NCBI GenBank assembly: GCA_037176885.1
Contig: JAWWNJ010000001.1
Location: 3,162,001 to 3,226,000 of the forward strand
DNA: 64,000 nucleotides
Source of the DNA: Favolaschia claudopus
Lineage: Eukaryota; Basidiomycota; Agaricomycetes; Agaricales; Mycenaceae
Reading direction: 5' to 3'
A program made the position numbers and the translations under genes. Below the pieces are notes generated by a model. That model ran no database searches and was not told the origin of the DNA. It saw nothing but the letters and a program-made list of their open reading frames with translations. Shown here piece by piece: positions 26,302 to 38,100 of the stretch (positions within the stretch are counted from its first letter, which is position 1; each line of letters opens with the position of its first letter).

Positions 26302-27743
26302 TTATGACACGATCGACGCCCTGGGCGAAACATTACTGAGATTATGCAGGGCGGGACGACCAAAGGTGACGAAGTCGTGGGGGAGGAACTGCTCTGGAGG
26401 AGAGTCGATCCGTAGTTTGTTAAGCACAGGCTCGAAGGACGTCGCGACATTCTCCTTGTCGCTGGTCGCATGCGAATACCCACCAAAGGGATCGCTGGAG
26501 AATGCGGGTGTCGTTGGAGTGGCAGGGAAATCGTCGGACATGTCAGAGACGGTCGTCGACCCGCTCATTGGAGTGCTGATCGCAGATGCAGGCGTACGTA
26601 TCGGCGTCATGGGAAGGGTAGACTGGGGGCGAGTATAGCGTCCACCCTGCAGATAATACTGCACGACGAACGTGGCGGCTTTCGAGTAGAAGGCGTAAGA
26701 ATATTTCTTCACCAGTATCTCGGACAGATCGTTGACGTGCTTTGCTAACCGCGTATCAAGATAATCGACAATCTCGAAGCACTCTTCAGTCTCGTCCCAC
26801 GTCCGACGCGCTTTCCCGCATAGGAAGCGCGCAAGTGTGAGGGCGGCAAGGGCAATAGACGATGGCGAGAAGCGTATAAATTCGCGATAGAACAAGGTGA
26901 TTTCCATCAGAAACCGCGCGACGTGCTGGACCTTGGCGTCTTCCACCGTCGAGCCAACACACATGAGGCGAAGCCATGCCTCGGCGGTAGGATGGCCTAG
27001 CGTCCATTGTATGGTTGATAGGACGTGACCCTCCATTTGGATGAAGGCCGACTCATCGTACGTGTCACGACATATCTGAGCCAGATCTTGAACGGTGGGG
27101 ACTCGCTCCTTAGCGTCTTCGAATTTGGCGGCTATCCATAGGGCGGCGCAACCGACGAGCTGGTAGTGTTTGATGTACACGATGCGACGCGAGACATAGC
27201 GGTCGACGATGTTGAGAGTGAGGTACAGGGTTTCGGGGCGTAGACGGAAGGTGAAATGGATCTCGACAAGAAAGTCGACGAGACATGGTCGCATATGCCA
27301 CCGTATCTCGGGCTGTTGGTCCATGGACTGTATGGACGACATGGTGTATCTCTAATCGAGAAGCGGGTGAGCACACGAGCGAGGAAGGCAGCTGAGGAGG
27401 ATCTGACCTCCATGTCGTGCATGTACTGGCGTATCTCGTCGCGATACTCCTCCTCCAAGAGAACGCCCTGCTGGCGAAGGGCTTGAATCTGCGCTTCGCG
27501 CTGCCGTTGCTGGATGAGCGCGGACTTTGCAGAACGAGGTGTTTTGCGGGCGGGTCCACGGGCAGGCAGAAGAAGGGGAGTCTTGTGGGACTTGGAGATG
27601 CCATGGGGAGAGGGACGTTTCTTGGGATAGATGAGAGAGGCGCGGGAGTGCTTGTGCAGGGCAGAAGAGTTTGATACGTCTTTCATGGTCGCGGAAGAGT
27701 TATGGGAGCTGGAAGACGAAGGTTCAGCACACGACGAAGACAT
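26302..27743 (-). CDS. cell-cycle cyclin, Cln/Puc1-like
   Basis: Activating subunit of a cell-cycle cyclin-dependent kinase. Start at the ATG at 27743: MSSSCAEPSSSSSHNSSATM, a basic Ser-rich N-terminus (RASLIYPKKRPSPHG), then EEEYRDEIRQYMHDME. One intron (about 27345-27410) leads to RYTMSSIQSMDQQPEIRWHM and the cyclin box: MRPCLVDFLVEIHFTFRL, LYLTLNIVDRYVSRR and QLVGCAALWIAAKFED. The C-terminal cyclin fold contains FIQMEGHVLSTIQWTLGHPT, FLMEITLFYREFIRFSPSSI and LTLARFLCGKARRTWDE. The Ser/Thr/Pro-rich tail ends SNVSPRASIVS. The pattern resembles fungal G1 (Cln/Puc1) cyclins more than B-type cyclins, but the class is not certain. A promoter region of over 1.8 kb follows upstream. Confidence 0.87.
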
Positions 27744-29590
27744 GGTCCTGAACAACAATGTAGACAATAAAAGCAAACACCGATCACAATGGTAAATGCG
27801 AGCAACGACGCGAAGTCACGTCTGCCACCCGCATCCAAGGCGCCAGGATTAAAGAAAGAGATGATATCGAGTAATGCCACCACTATGCACCCAAGACTCA
27901 CCCACGACGTTCTACAGAATAATGGGACGAGGCACCTGCTAGGTGGAGATCGTAGTAAGCGTGGGGGTCGTGATGGGGAAGGCCAGAAGTCGTGAACGGC
28001 GTCGAGGAACTCAACGGGCTCGACGACGGAGGGCAAAGGGAAAGTGGAAGAAGAAAAAGAGTATATAAAGGTTGTACGGCAGAGGGCTACCGGGGTCCCC
28101 CGCTGTGCGGTCATCATTTCAACCCGATTCGGATGTGAAGAGTTGTGTGAAGAACACAACCATCACAACTCGTGTTCCAGTCCACAAGGAGGCCCAATCC
28201 CATTCACCCGCTGTCCAACACGTTTTCCGATGACCACAGACGATAATGTCTTACCTTGCAATTTCACCTGCAATTTTGTTAGCTATTAACGCCGGATAGA
28301 ACATTGCAAATGGACCCACAACAAGATCGGAGGTCGGGATACAACGAGGGGGAAAAAGAATGACTGGGGTGAGAGACGCGGAATATTATGCACGCGAAGT
28401 AAATCGAGCGCGGGAGTAGGGCCGGGTAACTCTAAGGGGGGTACCGCAGCTAGTAAGGGTCAAAATGGGGGGTCCGACTGTTGGACGGAAGCCTTTTGAA
28501 GGACGAGGGGCAGGGAGTGTGCAAAAGGCGTGTGCGGCTTAGCGCTCTATTAACGAGCCCGCTGTCGCAGTCTGCCTTGGTTTTGATACACGAGACCACG
28601 TTTTTTGCCTGCAGGCAAGGATTCTGGCGTTGTTAGTCACAATAGATGCATCTGTGAGTCCATCTGCCCTCTTCTGCACAGCACGTAAACCCGGCCGAAT
28701 ATCACCCACAATTATCTCAGGAAAATTCTGTCCGCGTTCAATCACCCACCCGTCTTCTGGTGGGTCCATATTTTTGTATTCGATTTTTCACTAAGTAACA
28801 TTGAATAACCACGCCCTCCAGATTCCATCTCACACAAGCGCCCATCTCCTCTCCCATCAGTCACTCTTATCGCCATCCCATCCAGTCCAATACTTAATCC
28901 CTTTCTGTGTAAACCCGTAACCTTCATTAATTTAAATACCATCGCCTCTAGTTATACTCTGCACCAGTCTGTACCTAGTGCGGCACTATATATCCCTCGG
29001 TACCCGATGCACGCGTGAAAACAGGCTCAGAGTCAACGCGAAAGAAAGGAAAATGGTTAGAACGCCGCGTCGCGTTATATGCCGAATAGTGTAGCACAGG
29101 ATGTTCCTCGGATGCACCACAAAGTGTATGTACTGACTGTCAACTGCAGGTACATCAGAAATCCACAAGAAATCCAGGTACTTGGCTTGCCATTACCCGA
29201 CGACGCTCGCCAGCGCTCGCCGACCTCTGACTTTTACATATCACTGATTGCACACTTGTTGAAGTTGTCTCTCGGGATTTCATTGAATCATTCACTTTAT
29301 ACCGCGCTGGGTCGCCCGACCATAACCCCAGACTGAGGTTTGGTGACGTATTTCTGACGTGTTTGCATTTGATGGACAGGCAAGATCCCAAGTCCGAGAG
29401 GTTGCCGAAAGCACAAGCCAAGGTCGCTGCTGGAGGTGTCGGTCCGAGTACATGTTTCGCTCTGCAATATCACATAACCAACGGAGATACGGGTTGCGCA
29501 CCTCTGAAACCACCGACTGCTAGAACTAAGTATAAATGGCGGCTGGTTAAGCGTTCAGAGTTGTCGAGGGCCGTTCAAATTTCTTGAAAA
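27744..29590. other. large gene-poor region upstream of the cyclin
   Basis: About 1.85 kb with no gene I can support. It probably holds the cyclin promoter and 5' leader. Two ACGCGT hexamers, the MluI cell-cycle box recognised by MBF/SBF-type factors, lie at 29011-29016 and just beyond at 29600-29605, but both are over 1.2 kb from the cyclin ATG. A 76-codon open frame on the minus strand (28539-28769) has ordinary-looking residues (GQNFPEIIVGDIRPGLRAVQ) but no splice partners or family. No tRNA or CRISPR-like arrays. Confidence 0.45.
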
Positions 29591-30126
29591 TTAGCGGGCA
29601 CGCGTCTCATACATGGTGCGCAGACAATGGTGCGTGTTGCGACGATGCGCCTTGTATTTTTCCGGAGTTAGCACAGCGGCGTTTCCTCAGTTTATAGGCC
29701 CGACAAGTTAATTGTTAAGTGCAAAGTTTCTAGTTGAGAAAATTTCGCACAAAAACGTTAGGTAAATAGCGATCCGAAATTTCCATATAAGGAAATTACG
29801 CGGTCACGTGATGGGCTATTTACGCAACCTTTTTCCGCGAAATATTTCCAACTAGAAACTTAGCACTTAACAATTAACTTGTCGGGCCGATAAATTGAGG
29901 AAACGGCGCTGTGTAGTCTAGCAGAGCCTCGCACGCACCCGACAATCACATCGTAGCGATCTACATCGGTGAGATCGTGCAGAGTGATGCGTTCCAGGTA
30001 CGGAGAATGGGATGGATGATCCCTTACTGACGACATCACTGCAACGAACGACGACCGCGACCGCGCCTCTGTTGCTTTTTCCAAACCGGATGTGCAAGAA
30101 ATGGATGATATTCTTCGGTCAAGCAC
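29591..30126 (-). pseudogene. gene fragment interrupted by a MITE-like element
   Basis: On the minus strand, 30126 to 29914 encodes protein-like sequence (SPYLERITLHDLTDVDRY, then DVIVGCVRGSARL; a possible ATG is at 30036). It runs straight into the inverted-repeat element and stops soon after. Beyond the element, 29668-29591 encodes TPEKYKAHRRNTHHCLRTMY and ETRAR before a TAA. Deleting the element and one copy of its 3-bp target duplication joins SARL to TPEK in the same frame, with no stop. I therefore read this as one former coding sequence, or its last exon, broken by the insertion. I do not recognise the protein. There is no room for a long 5' part before the next gene at 30284, so it was already a fragment or a very small gene. 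Confidence 0.5.
29672..29913. mobile_element. MITE-like element, 242 bp, long terminal inverted repeats
   Basis: The ends are CACAGCGGCGTTTCC and its near-complement GGAAACGGCGCTGTG. Inverted arms of about 100 bp match with few mismatches, including CCCGACAAGTTAATTGTTAA on the left and its exact complement on the right. The centre is a short spacer with TTTCCATATAAGGAAA and a CACGTG. A 3-bp TAG flanks it on each side (29669-29671 and 29914-29916), a probable target-site duplication. There is no coding capacity, so it would need a transposase in trans. CACAG ends with a 3-bp duplication are reminiscent of CACTA-like or PIF/Harbinger-like families, but I cannot assign it. Confidence 0.85.
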
Positions 30127-30283
30127 GGTACGATGAGAATGAGAAATGAAGACAGAACAAATAAAAGATGCCGGAGATGTATAGGGAGGAAAGAGAAGGG
30201 GCGCCTTTGGAATAGAGACAGACCTATAAACTGATATTGGAAAAATTGGAGATCGGGAATGAAGCCACGCCAGAAGAACTTTG

Positions 30284-33200
30284 TTATTCTCCTCGATGAT
30301 GGGCTGTTCCGCCCAAGAGTAAAGCCATCAGATCTCCGCCGTTGTTATTGGGCTGCGCCATTCCCTGGTGGTGTGGGTGGCCGCCAACTTGGAGGGGATG
30401 ATGGGATAACATATGTGGGGGGAGCTGTTGCTGCTGCTGCTGTAGTTGCTGCTGGCGTTGTTGTTCCTGCAGTCTAAGAGCGTGGAGAGATTGCTGCATC
30501 TGCCCCGGAATACCTCCTTGCTGCGGCCCGAATCCACCTCCGCCCATTCCACGCATGCCACCACCGCCACCCAGATTCAATAGTTGTGCTTGGTTCGCCC
30601 GTTGAAGATCAATGTTGGGGTGTGCAATTCCAGCCAGTTGATGGTGCTGGAGGTTGCCTTGCAGCTGCGAAGGGGGGCCGCGCATTTGACTTTGTAGCCC
30701 CGCACCACTGAAATTGTTCAAACTCCCATTCACGGCGAAATTATTGAACTGCTGAGGCGGAGCGTTTGGGTGCAAGCCACTGTGCAGATTCGCAGACGGA
30801 AGGCCAGGCATGCCTATGAACTGCGAGTTGTCGAGTGGAGGTCGCCCACCAAGGTTGGCAAGACCTGGGGGGAGCCTTTGCTGCTGGGCGTTGGAGATTG
30901 GTGACGGGGCACCGCGGAATTGAGCCTGTACTGCGATGTTGACATTTCGTCCTCCTTGTTGAGCGAATCCAGTGGGGATCGGAGTGTACATTGGCTCGAC
31001 GCCTCGATGGTGAGGTGGAAGGCGCTGAGGATTGGGATTGGGATTGAAATGAACACTGTCATCAAGCGAGTCTGAATATAAGATGTCTCTGCTGCGCGGA
31101 GGCGGAGCAGTACGAAGCCCCGGTACCATTCCATCCGGCATGAAGTTACGATCTTCCAAGCGGCTTTCGTAGAGCGAATCCAAACGGTTATTCAGATGGA
31201 GATGTTGGGCCTGTTGCTGCTGCTGCTGAAGAATCTGAAGATTACTCTGACCCTGTTGCCCGAAAGGAACGCCCACGGAAGACGGAGCATTGGGTGACAT
31301 GATATTCGGTCGCTGAATCTGATATACCGTAAGCGTTGGCGCCGAAAGCAGAATACAACTTGGAGAAAATATGATATTACCTGAGCGGAACTGTTTAACT
31401 TGGAAAGCAAACCATCCATGGGGTTATAACCGCCCTCAAGACGCTGACCGGGGTTTGGAGACGCAGATGTGAAGCCGACCGGGCTTGGAAGTTCTCTGGC
31501 TTTGCTGTCGAAGAATTTCGCCATGCGACTGCCTTTGCCAATCGAATACCCTGTCGAATTTGGATCAAATATGGGGTCTGGATACGAGCCCACTTCTGCA
31601 GGCAATCCATGCGGAGTTCCACCTCGCCGCATCTCTGCGCGAGAAAATTGGTCCCGCGATTCATCAAAGGCGAATGGCATGCGCGACTGTGCCTGATCGT
31701 CAAAAGGCGAAAATCCGCCCCGGAACGACTCCGTTTGCGAGGGCGCGGAAAGCTCAGGTGACAAGGCGCTAGCAGCTGTGGTGAGTTCGGAAACGGAATC
31801 ATGCTGATTCAGTCCATTGTTTAATCCGTTATTTAATCCGTTTGTGGGAGCGGGGGATTTGGTCCCTCGACCTGCGCCAAATGCTAGCAGGCGGGACCCG
31901 GCGGGCGGATTGAACTGTGTGGATGATGATGCGGATGAGAAGTCGGAGATGACTTGTTTTTCAGTATTCGAAGTGGCATTGTGCTGAGCAATGGGTTTGG
32001 GAAAGAAGCGGGAGCCTGCCGGAACAATAATTTTATCAACGTCGGCGGCTGGAGGCAGATTTGTGAGGGGTGGAGGGCGTGTGATAGGTTCGGCTTTGCC
32101 GAGAATGGATAGAAGCGAGTTAGTGTCGTGAGCGGGTGTTAAGGATGTTGCAAGAGTCGAGGATGTCACAGCTGAGAGAGCTGGGGTAGAAGCATCTGAG
32201 GCTGTGGATTGAGTATTTTCAGGAAGATACGAGCCTACAATCGAGTTGGTATCGAATGAACGAGGGACAGCAACCAACACACCTAGGGAAGGTTTGGCCC
32301 GAATTCCAGGAGGGGCGGAGATTGTAGGAATGGAATTGTTTTCAGTGGGTGGCGATTCTGACTGTTTTTTCTCTTCCTCGCGCTTCATTAGCATGCGGAA
32401 TAGTTGAATCTCATCCATCTGTTTTGCAGGAACAGAGTCCAAGCTAGTGGGCCGTTCTTCTTTCTGTGGAGCTGAAGCCGGAGCATTTTTTTCTTTCTCT
32501 TTCAGCTCCTTCTTCCATGCCTGTATGCCATCTAGCTCGCCGCCAGGGCCTTTGCCGCCGTGCGGAATGCCAGGCGACTCGGGGATGTATGTGTCCATCC
32601 ACGCGGGCTCTTTCTCCCTCTCGCGGTCACGATCGCGACGTTCTTCCCTGTCTTTACCGTCCTCGGCGGCACCAGCTCTGCGGTCACGGTGGTTTCGTTT
32701 TGAACGCCCATCGCGGTCTTCCACAACAGTCCAGCGTCGGTCTCCCGGAGGGTCCCCGTTTTCGACGCCCGCTTTGTCTGCAGCCCGTCGTGCTGCTATT
32801 CTCTCATCCCGCTTGCCATCATCTCTCCACCGCCGGGGATCCTCATCCTCGTCCGCATCCCTATCCAGCCCGCGTTCGCGCTCCCGGCGCTCGTCTCGCT
32901 CTCTGCGATGATCCTCCCTTGTCCGTCTGTCATCTCGAGTGCTCCTGCGGTGGTCATCGCGACGATCCCCTCCAGACTCCTTTTCGTCACCTTCCCTTTC
33001 CCGGCGAGAAGGAGAAACATCCCGCCGAGGACGAGAGGAATCACGGCCGCGGGAACGGGGGCGTTCGCGATCCTCTCGACTCGGACGAGAGTTTTCGTAT
33101 CCTGATCCCAAACTCGTTAATCAAGGTTTAGCTACTAGAACATGCTGCAAACTCACGCTCTTGACGGGCTACATGACTGCCTAATCTTCATGTGAGCATA

Positions 33201-34127
33201 CGAACAAGAGACTCAGGACACGCTTACCTCGCCTCCAGTCATCGCTCACTTCACCGACTTTCCGTTTGGTACCGTCGCGTGCCTCTGCTCTCCGAGCCGC
33301 CGCCGAGAGAGAGGATGAGCCACGAAGTGACGATTCAACAGCGAGATGAGGCGCAATGTCTCTCTCTTTCCTGAGACCTGGCGCAGCGAGACGGTCGCGG
33401 TCGTATTTATCGGACAACTGTTCACTTGAATATAAGGAATCGTCACAAAAAATACGCTGACCCTTACATTCCGTAGTCTCTCTTGACCTTCTTTGTCCCG
33501 AATATCTCTTTCTCTGTCCTTGTCTGCGTCCCTGTCACGGTCGCGTAGAGATTGATGCTTGAAATTTCCCATTTGCGAGGGCTGCGAGAGAGCGGACCGG
33601 AAACTTGGTCTTGTGGATGTTTCTGACATCATGTTCTTTTAGCAAGCTGTCGTTTTTGTCATTTGAACGAGAAGGTCAAACCTCCATCATCCGCATCCCG
33701 CCGAAAGCTGGAAAGGGAGGCATTAAGAGTGGGTATATTCCTCCAGGCAATAACAAACCGTCTTTCTCTCGTGCCGTTCGGTGTAGTTGGCTCGGAGTCT
33801 TTCTTGCTGGTGGGCTCATGTTCGCTATGAGAGAGGTTGACGAGATACCTGCGCATATACGCCAATTACTTACCCAAACCACTGCTTCAATTCCGGCATG
33901 TCTGGAGGGCATTTCACCAGGGGAGAGCTCTGAAGGTGGAGCATTTGGGGTCGAGTGTAAATCACGAGAGGCCTGGATGGTGAGGGCTTCGAGACTGGTG
34001 CTTCTTGTTCTGGAGGATCGTCTTGGAAGACCGCTTTTGCAGCAGCGAGAGCAAGGACATCGCCGGGAGACGGGGGAGGCGGAAGATTGAGTTGTAGAGG
34101 GTTGCCTTCGGCGTCGGTTGGAGGCAT
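30284..34127 (-). CDS. eIF4E-binding protein, 4E-T/CUP-like
   Basis: Putative translational repressor and P-body protein. The start at 34127 gives MPPTDAEGNPLQLNLPPPPS, then RPLVIYTRPQMLHLQSSP. YTRPQML resembles the eIF4E-docking motif Y-x4-L-hydrophobic with Met for Leu, in the same N-terminal place as in animal 4E-T. Further exons give FRRDADDGETSTRPSFRSAL, KYDRDRLAAPGLRKERDI, and a long Arg/Asp/Glu-rich region (31192-33111). It also has EKEPAWMDTYIPESPG (4E-T has EPEWF), GIQAWKKELKEKEKN and DEIQLFRMLMKREEEKKQ. After a further intron the Gln-rich C-terminus holds a short polyQ (LQQQQQQL) and Gly-rich segments. It ends GTAHHRGE, with no damage. The eIF4E role is inferred from these partial motifs. 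It starts 167 bp from the LYR gene, head to head. Confidence 0.72.
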
Positions 34128-34294
34128 TGTGGAGGAAACAAGCGATGTTGCCTCCGTTTCCTCGCAGCGGAGGGAGACCGTGAGGTGTGACTGTCACACG
34201 CCCCAATCCTAAACTCTATAAGGCAATTCAACTCAATTTACTGCTTACACGATTTTATACAACATCTAGGTCTCTGAGTGGCTGTCGGGGCTTT

Positions 34295-34682
34295 ATGTCC
34301 CTGACCTTGCGCCATTTTGTTCTAAAACAGGAAGTTTTCAATGCATACCGATCCGCCATTCGCACTGTAGGTCGAGACATATATTCAACTTCAGTGAGAT
34401 TTTCCTAACCGCTGCTCAGTCGCGAGGTACTGCACCTTTGATACTCAACTCGAAGCTGAACATGCACCACTTTTCCTAGCTGCCATCCGGGATCCGGTGA
34501 CGAGGAAAGAAACCATCATGTGGATTCGTGGTGAAATTGAACGAAATCGGGACCTAACAGACGTGGTGGGTTCACCTGCTCGAGCAATGATCAACTGTCA
34601 TGTCTTTTAGGCTTTAATCGAGGATAAGTTGAAAATGTTTCGAAGGGAACTCAAACAAGTCTTCCCCACAACCCCATACTAG
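34295..34682 (+). CDS. LYR-motif protein (LYRM2-like), mitochondrial
   Basis: LYR proteins are small mitochondrial assembly or accessory factors that bind the acyl carrier protein. Exon 1 gives MSLTLRHFVLKQEVFNAYRS and AIRTV; its N-terminus is basic. The next exon gives AAIRDPVTRKETIMWIRGEI and ERNRDLTDV, matching the helix after the LYR/YR motif (D-P-x-x-R and W-x-R-x-E-(F/I)-x-x-N). The last exon gives ALIEDKLKMFRRELKQVFPT. The first acceptor could be at about 34430 (TCAG) or 34480 (CCTAG); both keep frame and differ by 17 residues. Protein length is about 90-107 residues. It looks like LYRM2 more than SDH or complex I LYR proteins. The start is 167 bp from the 4E-T-like gene. Confidence 0.8.
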
Positions 34683-35143
34683 CTTCGTGCGTTCAACTGT
34701 GCAAATGTGCTGTTGAAAATTCCGTGTCTTATCAGGTTGCAGGACGCATCCACATATATATGATGATTGGCCCATAATCCTCCAAGGCTGAACGTTGAAC
34801 GTTGAACCTCCACGTTTGAATTTGAACCGTTGAGATTTTGGTGTCAGACGCCCACACGTACCTACCTTGCGATGTCTCCGTGGGGAAGAGATGTCAGTCC
34901 TTTCATAGCCACTGATCGCCTGGGATCTGTCCGGAGTATCGGACCGGGTCGGCTTGACCCCTCAAGTACATATTAGACGCTCACGATTCAAACAACCGCT
35001 TGCTTACACCACAGTGTTCTTCAGCGTCAAAACTACCATTTATATGCTCTCCTGGGAACCCGTCTATCCTCTTGCGCCCCTTATCTCCCGACCTTGAGTT
35101 CCAGCACTAGACGAAGTTGCTGAAAGTGAAATCGTTTGCCGCC
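34683..35143 (+). promoter_or_regulatory. RdRP upstream region with GTTGAAC repeats
   Basis: About 460 bp upstream of the RNA-dependent RNA polymerase. At 34787-34831 the motif TTGAAC occurs in close tandem (GAACGTTGAACGTTGAAC, then TTTGAACCGTTGA). A pyrimidine-rich stretch lies at about 35050-35095. I see no gene. Whether the repeats bind a regulator is unknown. Confidence 0.35.
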
Positions 35144-38100
35144 ATGACGAGTGAACCGATAGCGATGGACGTGTACATGCAGGGAATCAACTTCTCTGTG
35201 AACAAGCACCAGGTCTCACTCCCATTTTCCTTTTGACTTGATTTAATCTGATATCACCACAAGCTCGATGCTGAACTGGCCAAAATCTTCCATCGAGCAC
35301 CGTATGCTGAGTCCTCGACAGTCACAGGCCCGGTAAACTTCCATGTTTACTTGTTCAAGGGCAGGGATGGCGGATCGAAGGCCCATAGTGGCAGTGGATC
35401 CTTGACTCTGCTCAGAAATGTTGCCCTACGCTTTCTTCAGGAGTACGGAGAACCGGGCAACAAGATCCTGCCGCTCAAGACCTTCAAGATCGGAGGTCGC
35501 CGTGTCAAGTTCTATCCTGGGAAAAGTACTCCCAGGTCGGAAGTTGTCGAACGTATTCTACGCTTTCCCTATGCAGACCCAAGGGTCGCGGAACAAAAGG
35601 AACAGCGGGCAAACATTTTACAAGCCGGAAGTGTACGGTGAGCAGATACTTCCTATCATGATTCCTCGCATCTAAAAAACCAAGAAGCCTTCGTACACTC
35701 CAGTTTGGCTTGCTTTGTCGTGACTCGGTCTTCTCAGTTGAGTGGGAAACAGACATGACAGGGGGGGCTCTGGCCGTTAACGACGAGAGAAGAGAGTTCA
35801 GAATCAAAATGCTACGTGCAACTGAAACCCTCTATGTGGCGATACGTATTTCTCGCATCAGCTATGTCCAGGTTCATTGGGATCCCTCGACCAGAATCTC
35901 ATCCATCTTTTTCGAACTCTACGGGCCCCCGAATTTCGAAAGCGAAGTTGGCGCTGGCCCACGGCAGAGACTGTCGTACCTGCCATTTTCAGATCATGAA
36001 AGGGTCGCCCCTTTCACGTCGATGGCCATTCGCCTGATTTGTACCTCTCGCAGCGACTTATCGCAATTCGAGCGCCTCGCAAAAACCGCTGGAATCAAAA
36101 ACATATATGAAAACGACATGCATGTCGAAAGTCCAGGACGCGGATTGTATTCCGCAGAGGTTCTGAGTCGAGTCCGCACTGAGATCAAGGCGCTAAGGTG
36201 GAATGTGGCTTTTCAAGTCGAGGCCTTACATCGAGATATTGCTCTCGATAGCCGAGAAATTCTTTCGATCATCGCGCCTATTCGGGAACTGATCCACCGT
36301 AAGGGAAGGACTTACACCGCAGAATTCCTTCGTCACTTCAGCGCGAAGGCCAGATTTTGGAACGCATATGAGCAGACCTCCCAAACTATACAAGAACTCT
36401 TTGCGCAGTCAGAAGCTGAATATTCCAAATTTCACGCAACCGCTCTGCTTCCGGACGATAGCAGTATAGTTTGGTCCTTGCATGTCATTATAACACCTAC
36501 AAAAATTCGGTTGGAGGGACCATTTGTAAGTGCTGAATATTATTTGCAGAATATTGTCTAATTGGCACCTCGTATCACTTTCAATCCATGTAGCCAGGCA
36601 AGCAATTCAAATCTTTTTTAACCTTATCGTCGCTTACCGATCTCAGAGAGGTCCAATCGTGTTTTGCGCTCATTTCCAAAAAGACATGACTACTTCCTTC
36701 GTGTCAGGTACTCCACCCACATTGTAGTTTTCTGCAGCTCTGAACTGACTGTCGTTGACTAGTTTCGAAGACGAAGGAGGCATGAAATATCGCTTCGACA
36801 AAGAAATAGACTGTGTCGCTTTCACTCGACGTCGCGTTGGTGAATTTTTGATCGACAAAGGACTTACCATCGCTGGAAGGAGATTTGATTTTTTGGCGTA
36901 CTCGCAATCGGCACTGAAAGAACATGCTGTGTGGTGTGTTGGAAGTTCATTTGTTTCGATTTCTCTCTCAATTCATTGTAGGTTTGTGAGAAGCTTTAGG
37001 AACGAACGAAACGAACTTGTGACAGCACAGACCATAATCGCAAACTTGGGCTCATTCGACGGCCTGGCGTTCGACCCAAAGCTCAGATTCTGTCCTGCTC
37101 GATACGCCGCCCGGATTTCTCAAGCGTTTACCGCCACTGACTCGACCACAGTTGAAGTGGAAGAAGTAATCTATATTAAAGAGATCTCTGATGCCGCAAC
37201 CAAGTACCACTTCACTGACGGAGTCGGTACGATGAGTCTTGAGCTTGCCAACGCCATTTGGGATGAGCTCAGCGCCTCGCGTCGTCGGAAAAGACGAGTG
37301 AAGAATCACCCTAGGGCATATCAAATTAGATGGGCTGGATGTAAAGGTATTCAACTATTCATATACGTCAAACAGCCTTATTTCTAACTCGGTGAAGGAA
37401 TGCTGTCTGTCGATTATCAACTCAAAGGCCATGTTATGTGCATTCGGCCTTCAATGAGGAAGTTTGATGCGGCGAATTCCACAACCATTGAGATTGCGAA
37501 ATCATTCGACAAACCTGGGGCATATTTCCTCAATAGGCCATTGATCATGCTCTTAGAAGGCTTGGGAATACCATTCGAAGTTTTCAAGGTTCGTTGTTAT
37601 TGTAGTCAAGGCCACAAGAGGTTCATGTGCACCGTAGGGATACCAGGACACGGCAGTTGCAGAAGTTCAACGGTCGACCACTTCGCTACGGGCATTCGCT
37701 CGGATGCTCGAAATTCACGGACTCGGGACAGCATACAAACTGACTTCGATTTTGCTGGCATTAGACCACATCGGTCTTGACAATCTCCCGGGAAACAAGT
37801 TTTATCAAAAGATGCTGGATTTCGCGGTTCATCACGTCTTAAGACTTCTCAAAACCAAGGCTCGAATCCCTATCAAAGAGGGGGTCACTGTTGTCGGTGT
37901 AGCAGACGTCCATCAACATCTTCGAGAAGGCGAAATATTCGTCTGTACCCGTGAACCTGACAGCAATAAACTGCATTATCTGGAGGGTGATGTGCTGATC
38001 TCCCGCTCTCCCACCATCCATCCCGGCGATGTTCAACTAGCCACGGCAATTGGAAAGCCCCCGCCCGGATCTTGCTTCGACCACGAACCGTTGCCCAATA

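Noticed and set aside
25342..26486. Two minus-strand frames of over 230 codons between the oxidoreductase and the cyclin
   Set aside because: They overlap each other in different frames and one enters the cyclin coding region; residue composition is not protein-like.
28539..28769. A 76-codon minus-strand frame with ordinary-looking residues
   Set aside because: No homology I recognise and no neighbouring exons; could be real but unsupported.
32447..33131. Plus-strand frames of 154 and 221 codons opposite the 4E-T-like gene
   Set aside because: Arise from the Arg/Asp/Glu-rich repeats of the real gene read on the other strand.
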